From: Gemmatimonadales bacterium | GTDB lineage: Bacteria > Gemmatimonadota > Gemmatimonadetes > Gemmatimonadales > GWC2-71-9 | DNA length: 64,000 bases | NCBI GenBank assembly: GCA_019637315.1 | Contig: JAHBVU010000002.1 | Span: 1-64,000 of the forward strand | Direction of reading: 5' to 3' | Shown: piece after piece, positions 57,616-64,000 of the stretch | How the letters are laid out: each line of letters opens with the position of its first letter | Numbering within the stretch: position 1 is the stretch's first letter | The notes under the pieces: generated by a model | What the model was told of the DNA's origin: nothing | The model's database searches: none | The model's input: the letters and a program-made list of their open reading frames with translations, nothing else | Made by a program: the position numbers and the translations under genes

Positions 57616-57646
57616 CTTGACCTAAGTCAAGGCCCCACAGTATTAT
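57616..57646 (+). promoter_or_regulatory. rplM promoter with overlapping palindrome
   Basis: TTGACC (57617-57622) and TATTAT (57641-57646) are separated by 18 bases. The -35 box lies inside the perfect inverted repeat CTTGAC-CTAA-GTCAAG (57616-57631), a candidate operator. Confidence 0.7.
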
Positions 57647-57702
57647 TCATGGCTCCGCGATAATCGCGACGAGCGTCGAACACAGAGGATGCACGCACGG
57701 TC

Positions 57703-58146
57703 ATGAAGACTTTTTCGGAGCGAACGCAAGACGTTCAGCACGGCTGGCATGTGGTTGATGCCAACGGGGTCCCGCTCGGGCGCCTCGCCAGCGCCGTTGC
57801 GCAGCTCATTCGGGGTAAGCATAAGCCGACCTTTACGCCGCACGTCGACGGTGGCGATTTCGTCATTGTCGTCAACGCGGACAAGGTCAAGCTGACCGGT
57901 AACAAGCTCGAGAACAAGCGCGCGTTCCGGCACACCGGCTACATGGGCCACGAGCGATTCACGCCGGTCAAGGACCTTCTGGCCAAGCACCCGGATCGGG
58001 TGATTCAGAAGGCGGTCTTCGGAATGCTGCCGAAGAATGCGCTCTCGAAGCAGCGCTTGCGCGGCAAGCTCAAGGTGTACGCCGGCGAGAGCCATCCGCA
58101 TGCTGCGCAGAGTCCGAAAGCTTATCCGATCAAGGTGTCCGCATGA
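57703..58146 (+). CDS. rplM: Large ribosomal subunit protein uL13
   Basis: A 147-residue protein with WHVVDANGVPLGRLASAVAQLIRGKHKPTFTPHVDGGDFVIVVNA and LENKRAFRHTGYMG, the uL13 signature. It is an early 50S assembly protein. ATG 57703 is preceded by GAGGATGCACG. The leader from the strong promoter is about 50 bases. It overlaps rpsI by four bases, the standard rplM-rpsI operon. Confidence 0.97.
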   Translation: MKTFSERTQDVQHGWHVVDANGVPLGRLASAVAQLIRGKHKPTFTPHVDGGDFVIVVNADKVKLTGNKLENKRAFRHTGYMGHERFTPVKDLLAKHPDRVIQKAVFGMLPKNALSKQRLRGKLKVYAGESHPHAAQSPKAYPIKVSA

Positions 58147-58547
58147 CCGCGACTCCCGAATTGCTGCGTTGGCATGGTGTTGGCCGCCGCAAGACCAGCG
58201 TTGCCCGCGTCTACCTCACCCCCGGCACCGGGAAGTGGGAAATCAACGGCCGGACGCTGGGTGATTACTTCCCGCGGCCCTCGCTGGTTCAGCACATCCA
58301 GCAGCCCTTTTCCGCAACGGACACGCTGGGCGCGTTCGACGTGCGAGCCCATTGCGACGGCGGCGGGGTCACCGGCCAGGCCGGCGCGCTCCGACTGGGC
58401 ATTGCCCGGGCATTGCTCGAGGTGGACGGCTTGCATCGGACCAAGCTGCGGGCCGGCGGACTGCTGACACGCGATCCGCGTGCGGTCGAGCGGAAGAAGC
58501 CGGGTCGTCCTGGCGCCCGGAAGCGGTTCCAGTTCAGCAAGCGGTAA
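58143..58547 (+). CDS. rpsI: Small ribosomal subunit protein uS9
   Basis: A 134-residue protein with GVGRRKTSVARVYLTPGTGKWEINGRTLGDYFP and the C-terminal ERKKPGRPGARKRFQFSKR, whose basic tail reaches the P-site tRNA. A DAFDVRAHCDGGGVTGQAGALRLGIARAL block is typical. ATG overlaps the rplM stop. Confidence 0.97.
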   Translation: MTATPELLRWHGVGRRKTSVARVYLTPGTGKWEINGRTLGDYFPRPSLVQHIQQPFSATDTLGAFDVRAHCDGGGVTGQAGALRLGIARALLEVDGLHRTKLRAGGLLTRDPRAVERKKPGRPGARKRFQFSKR

Positions 58548-58552
58548 TCACA

Positions 58553-58602
58553 TCGGATCAGCGGCCGGCTCTGGGATACCATCTCGGCCGCCGCTGATCC
58601 GA
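58553..58602 (+). terminator. Perfect 13-bp hairpin after rpsI
   Basis: TCGGATCAGCGGC (58553-58565) pairs with TCGGATCAGCGGC's complement GCCGCTGATCCGA (58590-58602). It begins six bases after the rpsI stop. No T run follows, so it may act with Rho or serve as the end of rplM-rpsI mRNA. Confidence 0.55.
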
Positions 58603-58626
58603 ACGACACACATCGCCGGATCGGTC

Positions 58627-58708
58627 GCGGGGTGCCCTCAGGGGTTCGTGGCTGAGATGATGGCGGTGGCGGATCAAACCCGAATACTTGGAAGGATTTG
58701 TCTTTCGA
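58627..58708 (+). promoter_or_regulatory. Structured leader before rpsB with TPP-riboswitch-like elements
   Basis: CGGGGTGCCC (58628-58637), GGCTGAGA (58650-58657) and ACCCGAA (58678-58684) occur in the same order and approximate spacing as the 5' half of TPP riboswitches, but the conserved downstream CTGATCTGG-type block is missing. The final GGAAGGA (58690-58696) supplies ribosome binding for rpsB. It is more likely an rpsB autoregulatory leader or a chance likeness than a working TPP switch. Confidence 0.35.
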
Positions 58709-59605
58709 ATGGCGCTGCCCGAATTGCAGGAACTGCTCGACGCCGGTGTTCATTTTGGTCACCAGACCCGCCGGTGGAACCCGAAGATGCGGCGATTCAT
58801 CTTCGCCGAGCGCTCCGGGATCTACCTGATCGACCTCCAGAAGACCCGTTCCCAGATTGCCAAAGCCCAGGAGCTGGTCAAGTCGGTCGTCACACGGGGC
58901 GACAACGTGCTTTTCGTCTGCACCAAGAAACAGCTCAAAGGGCTGGTTCAGGCCGATGCGGCCGAGTGCAGCGCCCTCTGGGTGACCGAGCGGTGGCTCG
59001 GCGGCACGCTGACCAACTTCCAGACGATCAAACGTCAGATTCGGCGTCTGCGCGAGCTGGAGCAGGGAGCCACGGACGGCGATTTCGATAATTACACCAA
59101 GAAGGAAAAGCTGCTGTTCGAGCGGGAACGGGTCAAACTGTCCCGGTACCTCGAAGGCGTGAAGCAGATGAGCCGGCTCCCGGGCGCGATCTTCGTGGTC
59201 GACGCGAAGAAGGAGCGGATCGCGATTCAGGAAGCCAACAAGCTGGGTATCCCGGTGGTGGCGATTGTCGACACCAACGCCGATCCCGACGTGGTCACGG
59301 TTCCGATTCCGGGCAACGACGATGCGATTCGGTCGGTGTCGCTGATCACGCGGGCGCTGGCCGAGACGGTCAAAGAAGGCCGGATGGCGGCCCCGACCCG
59401 TGATGCGTCTGAAGGCGGCGAAGCCGAGACCTACAGCACCGATGCCGGCAGCGAGGGCGAAGGCGACGGCGATCGTCGTCGGCGTCGGGCGGGCGCTCCG
59501 GCCGGTGGCGGTGGTGGCGGCGGCGCCCGCAAGCGGCGGCCGAAGCCCGAGGCCATTGCGGCGCGGCTCAAGACCGAAGGCGATGCACCGGCGGGAGAGG
59601 CCTGA
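58709..59605 (+). CDS. rpsB: Small ribosomal subunit protein uS2 with extended C-terminus
   Basis: A 298-residue uS2 from ATG 58709. The body has LPELQELLDAGVHFGHQTRRWNPKM, ERWLGGTLTNFQTIKRQIRR and DVVTVPIPGNDDAIRSVSLI. The usual protein ends near residue 230; here about 65 residues follow, first acidic (GGEAETYSTDAGSEGEGDGD) then Arg- and Gly-rich (RRRRR, GGGGGGG, RKRRPKP). A TTG 21 bases upstream would add seven residues and is not favoured. tsf lies downstream as usual. Confidence 0.95.
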   Translation: MALPELQELLDAGVHFGHQTRRWNPKMRRFIFAERSGIYLIDLQKTRSQIAKAQELVKSVVTRGDNVLFVCTKKQLKGLVQADAAECSALWVTERWLGGTLTNFQTIKRQIRRLRELEQGATDGDFDNYTKKEKLLFERERVKLSRYLEGVKQMSRLPGAIFVVDAKKERIAIQEANKLGIPVVAIVDTNADPDVVTVPIPGNDDAIRSVSLITRALAETVKEGRMAAPTRDASEGGEAETYSTDAGSEGEGDGDRRRRRAGAPAGGGGGGGARKRRPKPEAIAARLKTEGDAPAGEA

Positions 59606-59638
59606 CCGGCTCGCCGACCAAGCGCCTCTGATCCGTTT

Positions 59639-59677
59639 GCCGCCGCGCAATGGCCCCCGAGGGTCGTTCGCGGCGGC
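59639..59677 (+). terminator. GC-rich hairpin between rpsB and tsf
   Basis: GCCGCCGCG (59639-59647) pairs with CGCGGCGGC (59669-59677) across a 21-base loop. No T run follows; it may partially terminate after rpsB or stabilise its mRNA. The remaining 75 bases before tsf hold only weak promoter-like sequences. Confidence 0.4.
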
Positions 59678-59752
59678 GTCGTATCGGACCGCGTCAGGTG
59701 CGCCATTTTCAAGCGTGAGTCATTCTTTTCTACGTAAACCTGGTTGATAGAC

Positions 59753-60619
59753 ATGAGTTACAAGCCAACACCGAAAGAAATCAGCGAGCTCAGAGCCCGA
59801 ACCGGCGCCGGTATCGGCGACTGCAAGGCGGCGCTCGAAGAGACCGGCGGCGACATGGAGAAGGCGGCCGAGTCGCTCCGCAAGCGGGGCGTTGCCAAGG
59901 CCGAGAAACGGGCTGGACGCAGTGCCGGCCAGGGCCTGGTGGTGATTCGCCTGGCTGAGGATGGTCGGTCGGGGGGAATCATCGAGCTCAACTGCGAAAC
60001 GGACTTCGTGGCCAAGACCGATGACTTCCAGTCGCTGGCAAACGACCTTGCTGTGCACGTCGCGGCCAACGCGCCCGAGGGCATCAAGGCCGGCGCGATC
60101 GACGAACAGCAGTTCCGCGGCAAGGCGCTGGGCGAGGCCATCAAGGAAGTGTCAGGCAAGACGGGTGAGGCCATGACCCTCAATCGCTACGCCCGGTTCG
60201 TGCAGCCCGACGGTGTGGTGGCTGCGTATCTCCATCACAACGGGCAGGTGGGCGTCCTGGTGGACGTCGTGGGTCCGGCGGGTGAGGCCCTGCTGACCCT
60301 GGCAAAGGATGTGGCGCTCCACATTGCGTCGGCCGATCCGATCGGCGTGACGGAAGCGGACATCCCTGCCGACCTGGTCGACCGGGAGCGCCGGATTGCC
60401 GAGGAGCAGGTCGCGGCCGAGGGCAAGCCGGAAAACATCCGAGCCAAGATCGTCGATGGCAAGGTGCGCAAGTTCGTGGCCGAGCGAACCCTGGTGGGCC
60501 AGCCCTTCGTCAAGGACGAGACTCAGACCGTCGGCGATCTGATCGCTGCGGCGTCCAAGGCTGCCGGAGCGCCCGTGACGGTGCGTCGCTTTGCCCGCTT
60601 CAAGGTGGGTGAGGCCTGA
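59753..60619 (+). CDS. tsf: Translation elongation factor Ts
   Basis: A 288-residue EF-Ts, the EF-Tu nucleotide exchange factor. The N-terminal UBA-like domain has [41 protein letters not shown], and the core has [19 protein letters not shown], followed by a long dimerisation domain. ATG 59753 is preferred to TTG 59744. It ends TGATG with pyrH, matching the conserved rpsB-tsf-pyrH-frr order. Confidence 0.96.
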   Translation: MSYKPTPKEISELRARTGAGIGDCKAALEETGGDMEKAAESLRKRGVAKAEKRAGRSAGQGLVVIRLAEDGRSGGIIELNCETDFVAKTDDFQSLANDLAVHVAANAPEGIKAGAIDEQQFRGKALGEAIKEVSGKTGEAMTLNRYARFVQPDGVVAAYLHHNGQVGVLVDVVGPAGEALLTLAKDVALHIASADPIGVTEADIPADLVDRERRIAEEQVAAEGKPENIRAKIVDGKVRKFVAERTLVGQPFVKDETQTVGDLIAAASKAAGAPVTVRRFARFKVGEA

Positions 60620-61326
60620 TGGGCTTGGCGTATCGCCGAGCCCTGCTCAAGCTCTCCGGCGAAGCCCTCGCCGGAGAGCGGTCCGGTCTCGACTATGGTA
60701 TCGTCGAGGGACTCGCCGGGCAGCTCAAGGGTGTTCACGCCCAGGGAATCCACCTCGGCCTGGTGGTCGGGGGCGGCAACATTGTGCGAGGCACCCACGC
60801 CAGTAAAGAAGGGCTCGACCGCGTCAATGCCGATTACATGGGCATGCTGGCCACGGTCATCAATGCCCTGGCTCTGCAGGACATCCTCGAAAAGATGGAA
60901 GTGCAGACCCGGGTCATGACGGCGATTCGGATGGAGTCGCTGGCGGAGCCGTATATTCGTCGTCGGGCGGTTCGCCACCTCGAGAAGGGGCGGATGGTCA
61001 TCTTTGCCGGCGGGACCGGGAATCCCTTCTTTTCCACCGATACGGCCGCGGTGCTGCGCGCCCTGGAAATCGGTGCCGAGGTTATCCTCAAGGCCACCAG
61101 CGTCGATGGGATCTACACTGGCGACCCCAAGAAGGATCCCAACGCGACCTTCATTCCGGAGTTATCCTACCAGGAGGCGATCGTGAAAGGGTATGCCGTG
61201 ATGGATGCCAATGCGTTTGCGCTCTGTAAGGACAATAAATTGCCGATCGTGGTGTTCAACATGAACAAACCCGGGGCTATCGCCAGAGTGCTGTCCGGGG
61301 AACGCGTGGGGACGATCGTACGATGA
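60619..61326 (+). CDS. pyrH: UMP kinase
   Basis: A 235-residue amino-acid-kinase-fold enzyme that phosphorylates UMP. Motifs are [26 protein letters not shown] near residue 47, [39 protein letters not shown] near 130 and [15 protein letters not shown]. It is typical of the bacterial hexameric UMP kinase, usually regulated by GTP and UTP. ATG shares bases with the tsf stop; its end overlaps frr (ATGA). Confidence 0.97.
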   Translation: MGLAYRRALLKLSGEALAGERSGLDYGIVEGLAGQLKGVHAQGIHLGLVVGGGNIVRGTHASKEGLDRVNADYMGMLATVINALALQDILEKMEVQTRVMTAIRMESLAEPYIRRRAVRHLEKGRMVIFAGGTGNPFFSTDTAAVLRALEIGAEVILKATSVDGIYTGDPKKDPNATFIPELSYQEAIVKGYAVMDANAFALCKDNKLPIVVFNMNKPGAIARVLSGERVGTIVR

Positions 61327-61877
61327 GCCAGATTCCGGAGATCCAGAAGCACGCTCGGGACGGCATGCACAAAGCCGTCGAGAATACCAAGCGCGAGTTC
61401 AGCTCGATTCGCACGGGCAAGGCAAGCACCCATCTGCTCGACGTGCTGCGAGTCGACGCCTACGGCAGTCACGTGCCGATCAATCAGGTCGGGATGGTGT
61501 CGGCGCCCGAGCCGCGTTTGCTGACGGTTCAGGCGTTCGACAAATCGCTGATCATCCCGATCGAGAAGGCCATTCGGGAGTCCGACCTGGGGCTCAATCC
61601 TTCGACCCAGGGCAACCTGATCCGGATTCCGATTCCGCCGCTCTCACAGGAACGGCGCAAGGATCTGATCAAGGTGATCCACAAGCTGGCCGAGGAAGGG
61701 CGGATTGCCATTCGCCATGCCAGAACCGATGCGCTGCAGAAGGTCAAGAAGGTCGAGCACGTCTCCGAAGACGACAAGACTCGCGCCGAGAAGGAAATCC
61801 AGAAGCTGACCGACGAGCATGTCAAGCAGGTCGATCAGCTGGTGCAGGGCAAAGAAGTGGAGATCATGGAGGTTTGA
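61323..61877 (+). CDS. frr: Ribosome-recycling factor
   Basis: A 184-residue protein with [44 protein letters not shown] and the [15 protein letters not shown] block. With EF-G it splits post-termination ribosomes. ATG overlaps pyrH, and TTGA overlaps uppS. Size and order match the family exactly. Confidence 0.97.
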   Translation: MSQIPEIQKHARDGMHKAVENTKREFSSIRTGKASTHLLDVLRVDAYGSHVPINQVGMVSAPEPRLLTVQAFDKSLIIPIEKAIRESDLGLNPSTQGNLIRIPIPPLSQERRKDLIKVIHKLAEEGRIAIRHARTDALQKVKKVEHVSEDDKTRAEKEIQKLTDEHVKQVDQLVQGKEVEIMEV

Positions 61878-62623
61878 CCTCCGATCCGGGGCAGGTGCTG
61901 GCGCGCGTGCAGCGCGATGGCCGGGTGCCCGGTCATGTCGCGGTCATCATGGACGGGAACGGTCGGTGGGCTGCGCAGCGCAAGTTGCCGCGGACCGCCG
62001 GCCATCAGGCGGGCATGGCCACGGTCCGACGGATCGTCGAAGCCAGCATCGCAGCCGGGGTCCGCACCCTGACGGTCTTTGCCTTCAGCCAGGAGAACTG
62101 GCAGCGTCCTCCTGAGGAGATCGACGCGCTGATGGCGCTGCTGCAGGAGTATGTCGCGACCCAGTCGACCGAACTGTCGGCTCAGGGCGTCCGGGTCCGG
62201 ATGCTGGGCGATCTGACCCGCCTCTCGCCGGCCGCGCGTCGGGCGGTCGACTTCGTGGAGGGGGCCACGGTAGCCGGGACGGTCCTGGCGCTCAATATCT
62301 GCATTTCATACAGCGCGCGGGCGGAGCTTGTCTCGGTTGCTCAGCAACTGGCGAAGGACGCCGTGGCGGGGCGGCTCGATCCGGATGCGATCGGCGAGGC
62401 CGACATTGCGGAGCGCCTCTATACCGCGCCGTGGGGCGACCCGGATCTGCTGATTCGAACGTCGGGTGAGTTCCGGATCTCGAATTTTCTGCTCTGGCAA
62501 CTTGCCTACGCGGAGTTGTATGTGACCCCGGTGCTCTGGCCCGACTTCGCCCCGTCCGATTTCTACGAGGCGTTGTTGGACTATCAGCGCCGCGAACGGC
62601 GTTTCGGGCGGGTGGGAGCCTGA
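61874..62623 (+). CDS. uppS: Undecaprenyl diphosphate synthase (isoprenyl transferase)
   Basis: A 249-residue cis-prenyltransferase making the C55 carrier lipid for cell-wall synthesis. Motifs are HVAVIMDGNGRWAAQRKLPRTAGHQAGM (catalytic Asp26), TLTVFAFSQENWQRPPEEIDALM and DLLIRTSGEFRISNFLLWQLAYAELYV. TTG 61874 overlaps the frr stop; GTG 61895 is a possible later start, since GGAGG lies only one base before the TTG. Farnesyl diphosphate would come from IspA in this window. The order frr-uppS-cdsA-dxr is widely conserved. Confidence 0.95.
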   Translation: MTSDPGQVLARVQRDGRVPGHVAVIMDGNGRWAAQRKLPRTAGHQAGMATVRRIVEASIAAGVRTLTVFAFSQENWQRPPEEIDALMALLQEYVATQSTELSAQGVRVRMLGDLTRLSPAARRAVDFVEGATVAGTVLALNICISYSARAELVSVAQQLAKDAVAGRLDPDAIGEADIAERLYTAPWGDPDLLIRTSGEFRISNFLLWQLAYAELYVTPVLWPDFAPSDFYEALLDYQRRERRFGRVGA

Positions 62624-62635
62624 GGACGGTTGGCC

Positions 62636-63517
62636 ATGTCGAATAATCTGCAGCGCATTCTCTTTGCAGTCGTTGCCATTCCTATCGCCATCGGGGTCGT
62701 CTACTGGGGCGGCTGGCCGCTCGCGGTGCTCGTGGCCGTCATCGCAGCGCTTGGTGCGAAGGAGATGGTGTCCCTGGCGCGGCATCAGGGCCTGGCGCCG
62801 CTCGACAAGCACGCCATGGTCTTCTCGGTTGCCATTCCGATCGGGGTCTGGCTGACCTATGGCGGTCAGCCGATTGCCTGGGGCGGGTTCGCGGTAAGCT
62901 CGCTGATGCCGTCCGTTTGGTTCACCCTGGCCGGGACGGTCATCTGGATCCTGACGGCGACTCTGATCCGGCGCGCTCCGGACGAGCGTCCACTCGGCGT
63001 GGCGAGCGTGACGCTGCTGGTGCCCCTGTACTGCGCCGTGCTGCCGAGTTTCCTGCTGGGGATCCGCTATGCCACTGGCCTCGGTCGGAGCTGGGAAGCC
63101 ACCGCGGCGGTGTTCTTCCCGCTGGCGGTGACCTGGATCTGTGACACGGCCGCGATGTACGCGGGCAAGGCCATCGGCGGGGCCAAGCTCGCGCCGGTGG
63201 TCAGTCCGGGCAAGACCCGGGCGGGGTCGGTCGCCGGACTGATCGCGGGTCTGGTCACGGCCGTGCTGTTCAACCGGCTGGTGATGACGCCGTTGGGCTA
63301 CACCATCAGTGACCTCGAAGCGGTTGCGTTCGGGGTGATCCTGTCGGTCGCCGCGCAGATCGGCGACTTGACAGAGTCGCTCTTCAAGCGCGAGGCCGGC
63401 GTCAAGGACTCCAGCGGCCTGATTCCCGGCCATGGCGGGGTGCTCGATCGATTCGATGCGCTCTACTTCGTAGTGCCGATTGCCGCGATGCTCTACAGCT
63501 TCTTTGGCGTGATCTGA
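62636..63517 (+). CDS. cdsA: Phosphatidate cytidylyltransferase
   Basis: A 293-residue polytopic membrane protein making CDP-diacylglycerol for phospholipids. About eight hydrophobic helices are visible, starting RILFAVVAIPIAIGVVYW. The family signature near the C-terminus is GDLTESLFKREAGVKDSSGLIPGHGGVLDRFDAL. ATG 62636 has GAGGA nine bases upstream and is preferred to TTG 62630. Dxr begins eight bases after the stop. Confidence 0.95.
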   Translation: MSNNLQRILFAVVAIPIAIGVVYWGGWPLAVLVAVIAALGAKEMVSLARHQGLAPLDKHAMVFSVAIPIGVWLTYGGQPIAWGGFAVSSLMPSVWFTLAGTVIWILTATLIRRAPDERPLGVASVTLLVPLYCAVLPSFLLGIRYATGLGRSWEATAAVFFPLAVTWICDTAAMYAGKAIGGAKLAPVVSPGKTRAGSVAGLIAGLVTAVLFNRLVMTPLGYTISDLEAVAFGVILSVAAQIGDLTESLFKREAGVKDSSGLIPGHGGVLDRFDALYFVVPIAAMLYSFFGVI

Positions 63518-63525
63518 TACCAGCC

Positions 63526-64000
63526 ATGCGTGGGGTTGCCGTCCTGGGATCGACCGGGTCGATCGGTTGTTCCACGCTCGATGTGCTGCGTCGGCACCGC
63601 GACCGGTTCCGCCTGGTGGCGCTTGCCGCCGGCACCAATGCCGCGGCGCTCGATGCGCAGGTGGCGGAGTGGCAGCCGGCGTTTGCCGGCTTGGCCAACG
63701 GCGCCGCGGGCGGCAACCGGCCCAACGGGACGGCCTGTCTGGTAGAGGCGGCAACGCATCCCGATGTCGATATCGTCGTCAATGCGGTGGTCGGTTTTGC
63801 CGGGCTCGAAGCTACGCTCGCTGCGCTCGAGGCTGGCAAGCGGGTCGCGCTGGCCAACAAGGAGTCGCTGGTCGCGGCGGCGGCGCTGGTCGATCGAGCC
63901 CGTCGTCGGGGGGGCGGGGAACTCATCCCGGTCGATTCGGAGCACAGTGCCGTCCTCCAATGCATCACCACCGACGGGCCGCGGCCGAGTCGCCTCATCC
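63526..64000 (+). CDS. dxr: 1-deoxy-D-xylulose 5-phosphate reductoisomerase, 5' part only
   Basis: The first 158 residues of Dxr, cut by the right edge. The N-terminal NADPH motif is VAVLGSTGSIGCSTLDVLRRH, followed by VVNAVVGFAGLEATLAAL, ALANKESLVAA and IPVDSEHSAVLQCI, which holds the first metal-binding and substrate residues. It makes MEP from DXP, the step after Dxs in this window. The order cdsA-dxr is typical, and site-2 protease rseP may follow outside the window. Confidence 0.94.
   Translation, partial: MRGVAVLGSTGSIGCSTLDVLRRHRDRFRLVALAAGTNAAALDAQVAEWQPAFAGLANGAAGGNRPNGTACLVEAATHPDVDIVVNAVVGFAGLEATLAALEAGKRVALANKESLVAAAALVDRARRRGGGELIPVDSEHSAVLQCITTDGPRPSRLI

Noticed and set aside
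58627-58708. A working TPP riboswitch before rpsB
   Set aside because: The 3' half of the conserved core is missing and the downstream gene has no thiamine role; kept only as a likeness.
1-64000. CRISPR arrays, transposases, phage genes or integrases
   Set aside because: None was seen. The repeats present are short palindromes and S1-domain internal repeats only.

Overview
The window reads as one contiguous piece of a high-GC bacterial chromosome made mostly of conserved housekeeping genes, with a few accessory cassettes. A PadR regulator next to a large duplicated-orphan-permease (ADOP) ABC protein, an HmuY lipoprotein with a TonB receptor, many chained four-base start/stop overlaps and a double-membrane gene repertoire suggest a Gram-negative member of the Gemmatimonadota or a relative (Acidobacteriota is the main alternative). 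This placement is inferred from gene content only. No insertion sequence, phage, CRISPR array or rRNA operon was seen.

Region 1 (1-13249, +): the 3' end of hemW, hrcA-dnaJ-prmA-rsmE-HIT, mutS2, dnaG, a zinc-ribbon coiled-coil protein, recJ, rsmD, coaD and a degenerate phosphotransacetylase-like gene. Region 2 (13263-15635): an RsbV/RsbW/RsbU-type partner-switching module. Region 3 (15650-21678): rsmA; rex, with a near-perfect Rex operator over its own promoter; arginine deiminase; a DEDDh exonuclease; an MBL-fold hydrolase; and a Ser/Thr kinase with a membrane tail. Region 4 (21796-36579): a leader-regulated infC (CTG start)-rpmI-rplT operon, pheST, a coiled-coil gene, zapA, rny, folD, xseAB, ispA, dxs, nadK and recN.

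Region 5 (36576-42449) is mostly on the minus strand: an outer-membrane-type protein of unknown family, tRNA-Leu(TAA) whose terminator almost touches that gene, a 500-base non-coding stretch, a small basic histone-like gene (+), then a TonB receptor and HmuY-type lipoprotein. Region 6 (42590-47317): a LOG-family protein, PPK2, a minus-strand prepilin pair, aroA and cmk. A padR-ADOP cassette (47376-50356) sits between cmk and rpsA, genes that are often neighbours.

Region 7 (52369-57557): a small membrane protein and an acyl-CoA carboxylase set (carboxyltransferase, biotin carboxylase, biotin carrier) with an RNA m5U-type methyltransferase inside it. Region 8 (57617-64000): rplM-rpsI, rpsB-tsf-pyrH-frr-uppS-cdsA and the start of dxr, the usual translation/UMP kinase/isoprenoid/lipid cluster.

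The most interesting signals are regulatory: the Rex autoregulatory site, the infC attenuator with a CTG start, a leader before rpsB that looks like part of a TPP riboswitch, a strong hairpin at the start of mutS2, the tRNA-Leu terminator next to the outer-membrane gene, and a possible small RNA near 38400-38663. I did not find an unmistakably new multi-gene system.
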